The notes beneath the pieces are model-generated. The model worked only from the letters and a program-made list of their open reading frames with translations. It was not told where the DNA came from and did no database searches. A program made the position numbers and the translations under genes. Below are positions 7,497 to 15,312 of a stretch of DNA of 64,000 nucleotides, in pieces. Positions within the stretch are counted from its first letter, which is position 1. Each line of letters begins with the position of its first letter. Source of the stretch: an uncultured Litoreibacter sp. (GTDB lineage: Bacteria; Pseudomonadota; Alphaproteobacteria; Rhodobacterales; Rhodobacteraceae); assembly GCA_947504205.1 (NCBI GenBank), contig CANNGL010000001.1, forward strand, positions 434,001 through 498,000, in the 5' to 3' direction.

Positions 7497-8753
7497 ATGC
7501 GCCGAGTCGTCGTAACAGGACTAGGTATGGTGACGCCGTTGGGTGGCACCGTCGAAGAAACATGGACTGCGGCCCTTGCCGGCAAGTCTGGTGCGCGAAC
7601 GATCGAAAAGTTCGATGCGAGCCATTTGGGCACGCCTTATGCCTGCGAAGTTCCGCGTGGCGATGGGACAAACGGAACCTTTAATCCAGATGATTGGATG
7701 GAGCCCAAAGAGCAACGCAAGGTTGACGACTTCATTCTCTACGGTATGGCTGCGGCGGCTCAGGCGATCAAAGACGCCGATTGGGAAATTGACGACCAGG
7801 AAGAGCTTTTGCGTACCGGCGTGATGATTGGGTCGGGCATTGGTGGTTTGTCCTCTATTGCCGATACGGCTGTTTTGATCAAAGAGCGCGGTCCGCGTCG
7901 CGTCTCACCATTCTTTATTCCCGGGTCACTGATCAATCTCGTGTCCGGTCAGGTGTCGATCCGGTACGGCTATAAGGGCCCCAACCATGCTGTCGTGACG
8001 GCCTGTTCCACAGGGGCGCATGCCATTGGTGATGCGGCGCGACTTATTGCGCTGGATGATGCGGATGTCATGATCGCGGGTGGTGCCGAGAGCCCGATTT
8101 GCGAGATCGGCATTGCCGGATTTAACGCCTGCAAGGCACTCTCAACGCAGCACGCAGATGATCCGACCAAGGCGTCTCGTCCGTGGGACGCGGACCGGGA
8201 TGGTTTCGTGATGGGTGAAGGTGCTGGCGTGGTTGTGCTTGAAGAATATGAGCATGCCAAGGCGCGTGGCGCAAAAATTTATGCAGAAGTCCTCGGATAT
8301 GGCATGTCTGGCGATGCGCATCATATCACCGCGCCGCCTGAGGATCATGAAGGTGCAGAGCGTGCGATGCGCGCCGCAGTGAAGCGGGCAGGGATCGATG
8401 TTGATGCTATCGACTATATCAATGCTCATGGCACCTCGACGATGGCTGATACAATCGAGCTTGGTGCGGTAGAGCGCTTGCTGGGCGATGCAGCGGCGGG
8501 AGCCGCGATGTCATCGACCAAGTCGATGACGGGGCATCTTTTGGGTGCTGCGGGCGCGATCGAAGCGATTTTCTGCCTGTTGGCAATTCGTGATCAGGTT
8601 TGTCCACCGACCATAAACCTTGATTCAACGGCTGCGGACACCAAAATTAACCTTTGTGCAAACACGAAGGTTGAACGAGAGGTAACTACAGTGCTGTCAA
8701 ACTCTTTCGGGTTTGGTGGGACAAATGCCTGTCTGATTATGGGGAAGGTCTGA
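7497..8753 (+). CDS. fabF: 3-oxoacyl-ACP synthase II
   Basis: A 418-residue condensing enzyme that elongates acyl-ACP with malonyl-ACP. The catalytic triad is visible: Cys170 in VVTACSTGAHAI, His310 in NAHGTST and His346 in SMTGHLLGA. The C-terminal SNSFGFGGTNACLI glycine loop is intact. The ATG at 7497 has a GAGGG ribosome site. It is followed after 18 bases by mltG, a pairing seen in many alphaproteobacteria. It is separated from acpP by two reverse-strand genes. Confidence 0.97.
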   Translation: MRRVVVTGLGMVTPLGGTVEETWTAALAGKSGARTIEKFDASHLGTPYACEVPRGDGTNGTFNPDDWMEPKEQRKVDDFILYGMAAAAQAIKDADWEIDDQEELLRTGVMIGSGIGGLSSIADTAVLIKERGPRRVSPFFIPGSLINLVSGQVSIRYGYKGPNHAVVTACSTGAHAIGDAARLIALDDADVMIAGGAESPICEIGIAGFNACKALSTQHADDPTKASRPWDADRDGFVMGEGAGVVVLEEYEHAKARGAKIYAEVLGYGMSGDAHHITAPPEDHEGAERAMRAAVKRAGIDVDAIDYINAHGTSTMADTIELGAVERLLGDAAAGAAMSSTKSMTGHLLGAAGAIEAIFCLLAIRDQVCPPTINLDSTAADTKINLCANTKVEREVTTVLSNSFGFGGTNACLIMGKV

Positions 8754-8771
8754 GAAAGGACCTAAGGGCTT

Positions 8772-9929
8772 ATGTGGAAATCCATTGCCTCTAACGCGTT
8801 GACACTGTTCATCGTGCTCTTGTTTGCCGCTGGTGGTTTGCTTGGCTGGGGCCAGCTTCAGTATAAGGCTGAGGGCCCGCTGGATCAGGCGGCATTCTTT
8901 GAGGTGCCGCGGGGTGCGTCATTGCGATCGGTGTCGCAGAAGTTGGCCGACGCCGGGGCTGTGAGCAATCCGATGATATTCCGTCTTGGTGTCGAATATG
9001 CGGAACTGGCCGATGATTTGAAATTCGGGAATTATGAAATTCCCGCGCGCGCCTCGATGGCGGAGATCATTGATATTCTGACGGCAGGTGGGCCTTCGAC
9101 ATTCCGCTTTGTGGCAACATATCTTATCCGCAATTCCGGCGCTGAAATGCGGTTCCGGGAGCGGACACCGGGTACTGGCGAAGAGGTTGTGCTGGCCGAG
9201 TTCAAAGCTGGCGAAGAAGTCCCGGCGGCTTATACGGAGGCTGTCGAAAATGGCACGCCGATTGTCTACCGCGTGGCGATTGCGGAGGGCTTGTCCAGTT
9301 GGCAGATCGTCGAAGGGCTCAAGGCGGCGGACTTCCTTGAAGGCGAGATCGACGAGGTTCCAGCGGAGGGGTCGCTGTCCCCTGATACATATGAGGTGTC
9401 GCGCGGCGCTGATCGTGCTGACATCGTTACGCGAATGGCCACGGCGCAGGAGCGTATTCTAGCGGCAGCGTGGGACGTCCGTGCGCCGGATGTTCCGTTG
9501 GAAAGCCCAGAAGAAGCGCTGATCCTGGCATCGATCATTGAAAAGGAGACGGGCGTACCTGAGGAACGGGGGCAGGTGGCCTCGGTCTTTACCAACCGGT
9601 TGCGACAAGGGATGCGTCTGCAAACTGACCCGACAGTGATCTACGGCATAACGCGGGGGGAAAGTAACGGTTTGGGCCGAGGGTTGCGGCAATCGGAGTT
9701 GCGCGCGCGTACGCCTTACAACACCTATGTGATCGAGGGATTGCCACCCACACCAATCGCGAATCCGGGTCGGGCGTCTATCGAAGCGGCGCTGAACCCT
9801 GATGAAACGCCGTATATTTTCTTTGTGGCGGATGGCTCTGGCGGACATGCGTTTGCGGTCACCATTGCCGAGCACAATGAGAATGTCCGTCGCTGGCGAG
9901 AGATCGAGGCGGAGCGAAACAGCAATTGA
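8772..9929 (+). CDS. mltG: Endolytic murein transglycosylase
   Basis: A 385-residue inner-membrane enzyme that cuts nascent peptidoglycan strands and sets glycan length. An N-terminal membrane helix (about 8-28) anchors a periplasmic YceG-like domain. The catalytic region reads LILASIIEKETG with the active-site Glu, followed by QVASVFTNRLRQGMRLQTDPTVIYG, all typical. It is in the same operon as fabF, linking lipid and wall synthesis. Transcription from here would run toward the GTA leader; a terminator-like hairpin at 10097-10133 may stop it. Confidence 0.95.
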   Translation: MWKSIASNALTLFIVLLFAAGGLLGWGQLQYKAEGPLDQAAFFEVPRGASLRSVSQKLADAGAVSNPMIFRLGVEYAELADDLKFGNYEIPARASMAEIIDILTAGGPSTFRFVATYLIRNSGAEMRFRERTPGTGEEVVLAEFKAGEEVPAAYTEAVENGTPIVYRVAIAEGLSSWQIVEGLKAADFLEGEIDEVPAEGSLSPDTYEVSRGADRADIVTRMATAQERILAAAWDVRAPDVPLESPEEALILASIIEKETGVPEERGQVASVFTNRLRQGMRLQTDPTVIYGITRGESNGLGRGLRQSELRARTPYNTYVIEGLPPTPIANPGRASIEAALNPDETPYIFFVADGSGGHAFAVTIAEHNENVRRWREIEAERNSN

Positions 9930-9980
9930 TGGGCTTATTTCTATAGTCGATCATCTAGTGAGGCCTTGAAGTTTCCTTCT

Positions 9981-10006
9981 TTAATTTCCTGTTAACCCCT
10001 TGTTAA
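9981..10006 (+). promoter_or_regulatory. Tandem CtrA-type boxes upstream of the GTA cluster
   Basis: Three TTAA tetramers stand at 9981-9984, 9992-9995 and 10003-10006, so two overlapping TTAA-N7-TTAA sites share the middle box. TTAA-N7-TTAA is the known full binding site of CtrA, the cell-cycle response regulator that is required for GTA production in Rhodobacter capsulatus. The array lies 52 bases after the mltG stop and 163 bases before g1. Direct binding is inferred, not shown. Confidence 0.65.
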
Positions 10007-10042
10007 CAAACAGCGTTCGCAGCTCGCTGGTGTCGAAATAGC

Positions 10043-10071
10043 TTGACTCAGCGAACGGTCTGCGGCATGTG
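10043..10071 (+). promoter_or_regulatory. Weak candidate GTA promoter
   Basis: TTGACT at 10043-10048 is a good -35 hexamer, but the -10 position (around 10066-10071) is poor, as in activator-dependent promoters. A CGTTCGC / GCGAACG inverted repeat (10014-10020 and 10051-10057) flanks the hexamer and could bind a regulator such as a GafA-type activator. This is inference from position. Confidence 0.3.
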
Positions 10072-10096
10072 TTTTGCCAAGATGGACGAATTGGGT

Positions 10097-10133
10097 AAGC
10101 GGCACGGAGCACTGGCTTTGGGGCCGCTTTTTT
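10097..10133 (+). terminator. Terminator-like hairpin in the GTA leader
   Basis: AAGCGGC (10097-10103) pairs with GCCGCTT (10123-10129), and the last T residues extend into a run of six T (10128-10133). It lies downstream of the CtrA-type boxes and upstream of g1. It may end read-through from mltG or act as an attenuator in the GTA leader. Confidence 0.6.
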
Positions 10134-10168
10134 GTTGCCGCAACGAGCGGTTCTCAGAGGCATTTAAC

Positions 10169-10540
10169 ATGGACGATACGACGACGGGTCCGCCCGGCGC
10201 GATAAGTGATCGTCGGCAAGTCATCAATGAAAAGCTCGGAGATATCATCGACGAGATGCAGGATTTCATTGAGCAGTTGCGGCGACACAAGAAGGCAGTG
10301 AAGGACGATCCTTCAAAAGCACCTGACGCGACGAAGTGCATCGATGGCGCAAACAAGTTGATGTTTTCTTTAAGAGTCCAAGAGGACAAGTTTTATGACT
10401 ACTCCGACGAACGTGCTGGCGCTGCCAGGGAATTCGCCCTCAACCTTGACCATGCCAGATCTGAGGTCGGGCGGCGTCTTTCTAGCCTCCGCGCCGCCGC
10501 AGGTGCAGACGGAGTTTCTGAACAGCCTGACGGAACATGA
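10169..10540 (+). CDS. GTA protein gp1 (small terminase-like)
   Basis: A 123-residue protein from the ATG at 10169, which has an AGAGG site 9 bases upstream. The same frame stays open back to 10043, but that extension runs through the leader hairpin and is Cys-rich, so I reject it. The protein is charged and helical (VINEKLGDIIDEMQDFIEQLRRHKKAV), as expected for the DNA-recognition partner of the packaging ATPase in Rhodobacter-type GTAs. Position directly before the large terminase supports gp1. Its last 146 bases overlap g2 in another frame. Confidence 0.75.
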   Translation: MDDTTTGPPGAISDRRQVINEKLGDIIDEMQDFIEQLRRHKKAVKDDPSKAPDATKCIDGANKLMFSLRVQEDKFYDYSDERAGAAREFALNLDHARSEVGRRLSSLRAAAGADGVSEQPDGT

Positions 10541-11795
10541 GATTGCGGCTTTGCCGTTCCTGTTCGATTTCTGGGCGCATGATCATCAGATCGCACCTGA
10601 TGAGGATTGGCGCAGTTGGGTTGTGATGGGCGGCCGTGGCGCTGGCAAAACACGCGCCGGGTCTGAGTGGGTTCGTTCGATGGTGGAAGGGGCCATGCCC
10701 TTGGATCAGGGAAAGGCAAGGCGTGTAGCGCTGGTCGCCGAGACCTATGATCAGGCAAGAGATGTGATGATCTTCGGTGACAGTGGTATTCTGTCATGTA
10801 CGCCACCAGATCGGAGGCCAAACTGGTCTTCGACCCGGCGCAGGCTTGAATGGCCGAACGGCGCTGTTGCCGAGGTTTATTCAGCGACTTCTCCAGAGGC
10901 CTTGCGTGGCCCCCAATTTGATGCAGCTTGGGTTGATGAGCTGGCGAAATGGCGGCAGGGGCAGGAAGCCTGGGACATGTTGCAATTTGGATTACGGTTG
11001 GGAGACAGCCCGCAGCAGGTTGTGACAACTACGCCGCGAAATGTCGAAGTTCTGAAGCGGATTTTGGAGGCGTCTTCCACTGTCGTGACATCAGCGCCAA
11101 CCGAAGCCAACCGGGCCAATCTGGCGTCGAGCTTCCTGACGGAGGTGCGCGCGCGCTACGGAAAGACCCGTTTGGGACGTCAGGAACTCGATGGCATTCT
11201 GCTGGATGACGTCGAGGGCGCGCTTTGGACCAATGCGATGTTGGAGGGCGCCCGTACGGAGTTGCTGCCCGAATTTGATCGGATCGTCGTTGCTGTAGAC
11301 CCGGCGGTGTCTTCGGGAAAGTCGTCGGATGCCTGCGGGATTGTTGTCGCTGGTCTGGTCAGTCGTGGCGATCCGCTGGGATGGTACGCGGTGGTCATCG
11401 AAGATGCGACAGTTCAGGGTGTTTCACCTCAGGGATGGGCGGAGGCGGTCGTCGCAGCCTATGAGCGCCATAATGCGGATCGTGTGGTTGCAGAAACAAA
11501 TCAGGGTGGGGACTTAGTACGGCAGATGTTGCTGCAGGTTAGTCCAACGACGTCTTACAAGGCCGTCCACGCGAGCAAATCAAAGGTCGCTCGGGCGGAG
11601 CCTATTGCGGCGCTATACGAGCAGGGTCGCGTGCGGCATGCCGGTGATTTGCAGCTATTGGAAGATCAGATGGTTCAGATGTCGACCACGGGCTTCAAGG
11701 GGACCGGGTCGCCTGATCGGGTTGATGCGCTGGTTTGGGCATTGACGGAGCTGTTCGGGCAAGATCGAGGCCCGGCGCGAGTGCGCTCCCTTTAG
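10395..11795 (+). CDS. GTA large terminase (packaging ATPase/nuclease, gp2)
   Basis: A 466-residue packaging motor that loads host DNA into GTA heads. Walker A is GGRGAGKT (79-86), Walker B AAWVDE (177-182), followed by the coupling TTTPRN motif. The C-terminal RNase H-like nuclease begins with IVVAVDPAVSSGKSSDACGIVV and its metal-binding Asp. The start at 10395 has a GAGGA site 8 bases upstream; a later Met at 10452 has none. With this start the gene overlaps g1 by 146 bases. Both motor and nuclease residues look intact. Confidence 0.93.
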   Translation: MTTPTNVLALPGNSPSTLTMPDLRSGGVFLASAPPQVQTEFLNSLTEHEIAALPFLFDFWAHDHQIAPDEDWRSWVVMGGRGAGKTRAGSEWVRSMVEGAMPLDQGKARRVALVAETYDQARDVMIFGDSGILSCTPPDRRPNWSSTRRRLEWPNGAVAEVYSATSPEALRGPQFDAAWVDELAKWRQGQEAWDMLQFGLRLGDSPQQVVTTTPRNVEVLKRILEASSTVVTSAPTEANRANLASSFLTEVRARYGKTRLGRQELDGILLDDVEGALWTNAMLEGARTELLPEFDRIVVAVDPAVSSGKSSDACGIVVAGLVSRGDPLGWYAVVIEDATVQGVSPQGWAEAVVAAYERHNADRVVAETNQGGDLVRQMLLQVSPTTSYKAVHASKSKVARAEPIAALYEQGRVRHAGDLQLLEDQMVQMSTTGFKGTGSPDRVDALVWALTELFGQDRGPARVRSL

Positions 11796-11881
11796 GGATC
11801 AAATTTGAATTTGAAGACAGTACGCGCGGGCCGGTGGTCTCGAGACGCGTAGCTGAAGTTATGGACGTATGGGAGCCGGGC

Positions 11882-13054
11882 ATGGTGTTTGGACTATTTT
11901 CAGGGGCAAAGGCTGAGGCGGTTACAGAGGTGAAGGCCTCTGCTGCCGGACCGGTGATTGCCTATCATGGATCTGGCCGTGTGGCGTGGTCCCCTCGTGA
12001 TACTGTGTCTCTGACCAAGTCGGGGTTTTCGGGGAATCCGGTCGGGTTCCGGTCGGTTAAAATGATTGCGGAGGCCGCCGCGGCGTTGCCGTTGGTCTTA
12101 CAAGATGACGCGCAACGATTTGAGACGCACCCGTTGCTGGCACTTCTGTCTCGGCCTAACGCGGCACAGGGTCAGGCAGAGCTTCTCGAGGCACTTTATG
12201 GGCAGCTGCTTTTGTCGGGCAACGGCTATGTCGAGGCGGTTGATGACGGGCACGATGGTATCGGTGAATTGCATGTCCTGAGATCCGACCGGATGAAGCT
12301 GGTGCCGGGTCCAGATGGTTGGCCGGTTGCGTACGAATACGCGGTCGGCGGCAAAAAGCACCGCTTTGATATGACAGCTGATGCGGTGCCGATTTGTCAT
12401 ATCCGCAGCTTCCATCCGCAAGATGATCATTATGGTTTGTCGCCATTGCAGGCAGCGGCCGGAGCCGTTGATGTCCATAATTCAGCGTCCCGCTGGTCCA
12501 AGGCATTGTTGGATAACGCGGCGAGACCCTCAGGCGCGATTGTTTACAAAGGATCGGACGGTGCCGGGTCGATGACCAATGAGCAGTACGAGCGTCTGCA
12601 AAACGAGATGGCGGCTCATCATCAGGGTGCGCGCAATGCAGGGCGTCCGATGCTGCTTGAAGGCGGGTTGGATTGGCGGCCCATGGGGTTTTCGCCCTCT
12701 GATATGGAATTCCAGAAGACCAAGGAGGCCGCCGCGCGCGAGATTGCACAGGCCTTTGGGGTGCCCCCGATGCTGCTGGGCATTCCAGGTGATGCGACTT
12801 ACGCTAATTATGTGGAGGCCAATCGCGCCTTTTACAGGCTCACGGTTTTGCCACTGGCTGGGAAAGTGTTGAGCGCGATATCGCATTGGTTGGGTGATAT
12901 CGGCGGCACGCGCCTTTCACTTAAACCGGATGTTGATCAAATCCCGGCCCTTGCCCCTGAGCGTGAAGCGCAATGGAAGAGAGTTTCCAGCGCAGAGTTT
13001 CTTACGGACGCTGAAAAACGGCGGCTTTTGGGGCTGCCCAGCGAGCCTAGCTGA
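11882..13054 (+). CDS. GTA portal protein (gp3)
   Basis: An HK97-family portal of 390 residues forming the dodecameric ring through which DNA enters the capsid. I start it at the ATG at 11882 (MVFGLFSG), which has a GGGAG site and matches the usual portal N-terminus; the open frame extends back to 11735 but would overlap g2. Family features include SVKMIAEAAAALPLVL, ALYGQLLLSGNGYVEAV, HIRSFHPQDDHYGLSPLQAA and REIAQAFGVPPMLLGIPGD. The stop shares bases with the g3.5 start (TGATG). Confidence 0.94.
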   Translation: MVFGLFSGAKAEAVTEVKASAAGPVIAYHGSGRVAWSPRDTVSLTKSGFSGNPVGFRSVKMIAEAAAALPLVLQDDAQRFETHPLLALLSRPNAAQGQAELLEALYGQLLLSGNGYVEAVDDGHDGIGELHVLRSDRMKLVPGPDGWPVAYEYAVGGKKHRFDMTADAVPICHIRSFHPQDDHYGLSPLQAAAGAVDVHNSASRWSKALLDNAARPSGAIVYKGSDGAGSMTNEQYERLQNEMAAHHQGARNAGRPMLLEGGLDWRPMGFSPSDMEFQKTKEAAAREIAQAFGVPPMLLGIPGDATYANYVEANRAFYRLTVLPLAGKVLSAISHWLGDIGGTRLSLKPDVDQIPALAPEREAQWKRVSSAEFLTDAEKRRLLGLPSEPS

Positions 13055-13293
13055 TGGCGCGAAACGGGCAGGGTGGAGGCTCTCGCTATCTCTACGAGCC
13101 GTTCGAATACGCTGCCGCCCATCGGGTGGAGGCCAATGAGCGGGTGCTTGAGGAACGTTGGGCGGCGCTGGATTTTCGCTTGGGCCTTATTGAGCAAACG
13201 CTGGAACGGCTGGAGCGTCGCGTTTGGTTAACAATTTTTGGTGTCACGGCAGCGGTGCTGAGCGAGACGGTGACTGGGCTGATTGTGCCCTGA
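13054..13293 (+). CDS. GTA head formation protein (gp3.5)
   Basis: A 79-residue small protein between portal and protease, at the same place as g3.5 (RCAP_rcc01685 family) in Rhodobacter capsulatus. A helical N-terminal part with YEPFEYAAAHRVEANERVLEERW and a coiled-coil-like LIEQTLERLERRV segment is followed by a hydrophobic C-terminus. Its stop-start coupling to the portal (TGATG) supports co-translation. The molecular role is inferred from the family and position. Confidence 0.8.
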   Translation: MARNGQGGGSRYLYEPFEYAAAHRVEANERVLEERWAALDFRLGLIEQTLERLERRVWLTIFGVTAAVLSETVTGLIVP

Positions 13294-13313
13294 TATGAAG
13301 GAGAGTTGAGATA

Positions 13314-13895
13314 ATGAGCTTTATTTCAGGGCCTATTTCCGGGGGGCCGGAACTTGAACATAAGTACTGCCAGATTGCCGATCATATTGAGTTGAGCGAT
13401 GGCGCGACAATCACTGGCTATGCCTCGTTGTTCGGTCAGGTGGATCAGGGTGGGGATGTGGTTGTCAAAGGCGCTTATCGCGCCTCGCTTGAACGACTTA
13501 GGAGTTCTGGCATTCGTGTCAAACTTCTTTGGCAGCATGACCCGGCAGTCCCCATTGGCGTTTGGGATGAGGTTGCCGAGGATGATCGAGGCTTGTTTGT
13601 CAAAGGTCGACTGCTGACCGAGACCCAGAAGGGGCGGGAGGCCGCGGCACTTATCGAGGCGGGTGCAATTGACGGGCTTTCTATCGGGTATCGAACCGTG
13701 AAAGCAGACCGCGACGAAAAGGGTCGGCGGCAACTGGCGGAATTGGAGCTTTGGGAGGTGTCGCTGGTCACGTTCCCCATGCTTCCGAGCGCGCGGGTGG
13801 GGGCAAAGGCAGAGGAGCCTATGATCCAGTCCGAGCACGAGCTGGCGGGGGTGTTTCGCACTTTGCGCCAGGATCTGGCTGATCTGGCCGGATGA
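13314..13895 (+). CDS. GTA prohead protease (gp4, HK97 family)
   Basis: A 193-residue serine protease (U35/S78 type) that trims the capsid protein N-terminus during head maturation. The catalytic His lies in KLLWQHDPAVPIG and the Ser in AGAIDGLSIGYR, with the downstream ELWEVSLVTFPMLPSARV strand that ends the fold. It precedes the capsid gene by 30 bases, as usual. The ATG at 13314 has a GGAGAG site. Confidence 0.94.
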   Translation: MSFISGPISGGPELEHKYCQIADHIELSDGATITGYASLFGQVDQGGDVVVKGAYRASLERLRSSGIRVKLLWQHDPAVPIGVWDEVAEDDRGLFVKGRLLTETQKGREAAALIEAGAIDGLSIGYRTVKADRDEKGRRQLAELELWEVSLVTFPMLPSARVGAKAEEPMIQSEHELAGVFRTLRQDLADLAG

Positions 13896-13925
13896 TATTT
13901 GAGAAACTCATTTCAGGACGAACAC

Positions 13926-15131
13926 ATGACGACATCCCGGACGACGTCCGAGTCATCAGCCTCTGCGGAGCCAGGTGACAGGCAGAGCTATGATCTGGCA
14001 ACAGAGATGACTGGATTTCTTAGCGATTTCAAACGGTTTCAGACCGATATGAAATCTCGTTTCAAAGAACAGGAAGAACGTATGACACAATTGGATCGTA
14101 AGACATTTACACGCACGGCGCGACCGGCTCTGGCCACAGCGGCGACGATGGATCAACCTCACAAAAAAGCATTTGCTGCGTATCTTCGATCAGGTGACGA
14201 CGACGCTCTGCGCGGGCTTGAGTTGGACGGCAAAAGCTTGAGCACGGCGGTGGCTGCGGATGGCGGGTATCTCGTAGATCCACAGACCTCCGACACGATT
14301 CAGTCTGTGCTTCATTCGTCGGCTTCGCTGCGCAGTATCGCCCATGTCGCAAATGTAGATGGCACGGCATATGAGGTGCTTGTCGATCACACTGAGGTTG
14401 GTTCTGGCTGGGCGACGGAAACTGCGGCAGCCGTGGAAACGGACACTCCGCAGATCGACCGCATTTCCATCCCATTGCATGAGCTATCGGCCCTGCCAAA
14501 GGCGTCACAGCGGCTATTGGATGACAGTGCCTTCAATATCGAAGAGTGGTTGGCCGGCCGGATTGCGGACAAGTTTGCATCGGCAGAGGCGCAGTCTTTC
14601 ATCGTTGGTGATGGCGTAGATAAACCCAAGGGTTTTCTTGATCATCCGTCGGTGGCCAACGGTGCTTGGAGCTGGGGTTCGCTTGGCTATGTCGCCACGG
14701 GTGCGGCGGGTGAGTTTGCCGTCGGGCAGGCAGCCGACTCGATTGTGGATCTGGTGTATTCGCTGGGGGCGCGCTACCGGGCCAATGCTGCTTTCGTGAT
14801 GAATTCGAAGACGGCTGGTGCCGTGCGCAAGATGAAGGACGCTGACGGTCGCTTCCTCTGGTCTGACGGTCTGGCGGCGGGTGAACCTGCACGTCTGATG
14901 GGCTACCCGGTGCTGATTGCAGAAGATATGCCGGATATCGCGCCGGATGCCACGGCTATTGCCTTTGGCAACTTCGAGAAGGGTTACACAATTGCCGAAC
15001 GCCCGGATATGCGCATCCTGCGTGATCCGTTCAGCGCCAAACCACATGTGTTGTTCTACGCGACCAAGCGGGTTGGCGGTGACGTCAGTGATTTCGCAGC
15101 GATCAAGCTGCTGAAATTCTCAGAAACCTAA
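13926..15131 (+). CDS. GTA major capsid protein (gp5, HK97 fold)
   Basis: A 401-residue capsid protein using the ATG at 13926 with AGGACG just upstream; the TTG at 13899 is less likely. Residues 1 to about 90 are a charged, helical delta-type region (FKRFQTDMKSRFKEQEERMTQLD) expected to be removed by gp4. The HK97 core follows, with AVAADGGYLVDPQTSDTIQ, the E-loop and P-domain, and a C-terminal FGNFEKGYTIAERPDMRILRDPFS. The length is close to the Rhodobacter capsulatus capsid. A hairpin with a T-run follows at 15152-15180. Confidence 0.95.
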   Translation: MTTSRTTSESSASAEPGDRQSYDLATEMTGFLSDFKRFQTDMKSRFKEQEERMTQLDRKTFTRTARPALATAATMDQPHKKAFAAYLRSGDDDALRGLELDGKSLSTAVAADGGYLVDPQTSDTIQSVLHSSASLRSIAHVANVDGTAYEVLVDHTEVGSGWATETAAAVETDTPQIDRISIPLHELSALPKASQRLLDDSAFNIEEWLAGRIADKFASAEAQSFIVGDGVDKPKGFLDHPSVANGAWSWGSLGYVATGAAGEFAVGQAADSIVDLVYSLGARYRANAAFVMNSKTAGAVRKMKDADGRFLWSDGLAAGEPARLMGYPVLIAEDMPDIAPDATAIAFGNFEKGYTIAERPDMRILRDPFSAKPHVLFYATKRVGGDVSDFAAIKLLKFSET

Positions 15132-15151
15132 CGACTGTTCGACCATTCAGA

Positions 15152-15180
15152 AGAACCTCGCCAATTTGGTCGGAGGTTTT
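15152..15180 (+). terminator. Hairpin with T-run directly after the GTA capsid gene
   Basis: AACCTC (15154-15159) pairs with GAGGTT (15173-15178), with an inner CCA/TGG stem and a TTTT tract at 15177-15180. It sits 20 bases after the capsid stop in the largest non-coding gap inside the GTA cluster. It could be a partial terminator that keeps capsid mRNA more abundant than tail mRNA. Confidence 0.55.
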
Positions 15181-15312
15181 CTGTTGGGACGCGCCTTGGT
15201 TGATCGCAGGCGAACTCCGGGTCACGGGGGGGCGATAGCTGCACTTTGCTCAGGTCAGGCAGGGCGCGTCCTATTCCATTCTGTTTTAACCCTTCAATTC
15301 TGGAGACCGTCG

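Noticed and set aside
10043-10168. In-frame upstream extension of g1 starting with MTQRTVCGMC
   Set aside because: It runs through the leader hairpin and the TTGACT hexamer and has no ribosome site. The ATG at 10169 has AGAGG at a good distance.
11735-11881. Longer portal reading frame from 11735
   Set aside because: It would overlap the end of the terminase gene and is unlike portal N-termini. MVFGLFSG at 11882 has a ribosome site.
15166-15312. Longer start for the GTA connector gene
   Set aside because: The extra 49 residues are Arg/Gly-rich, come directly out of the hairpin region and have no connector similarity.
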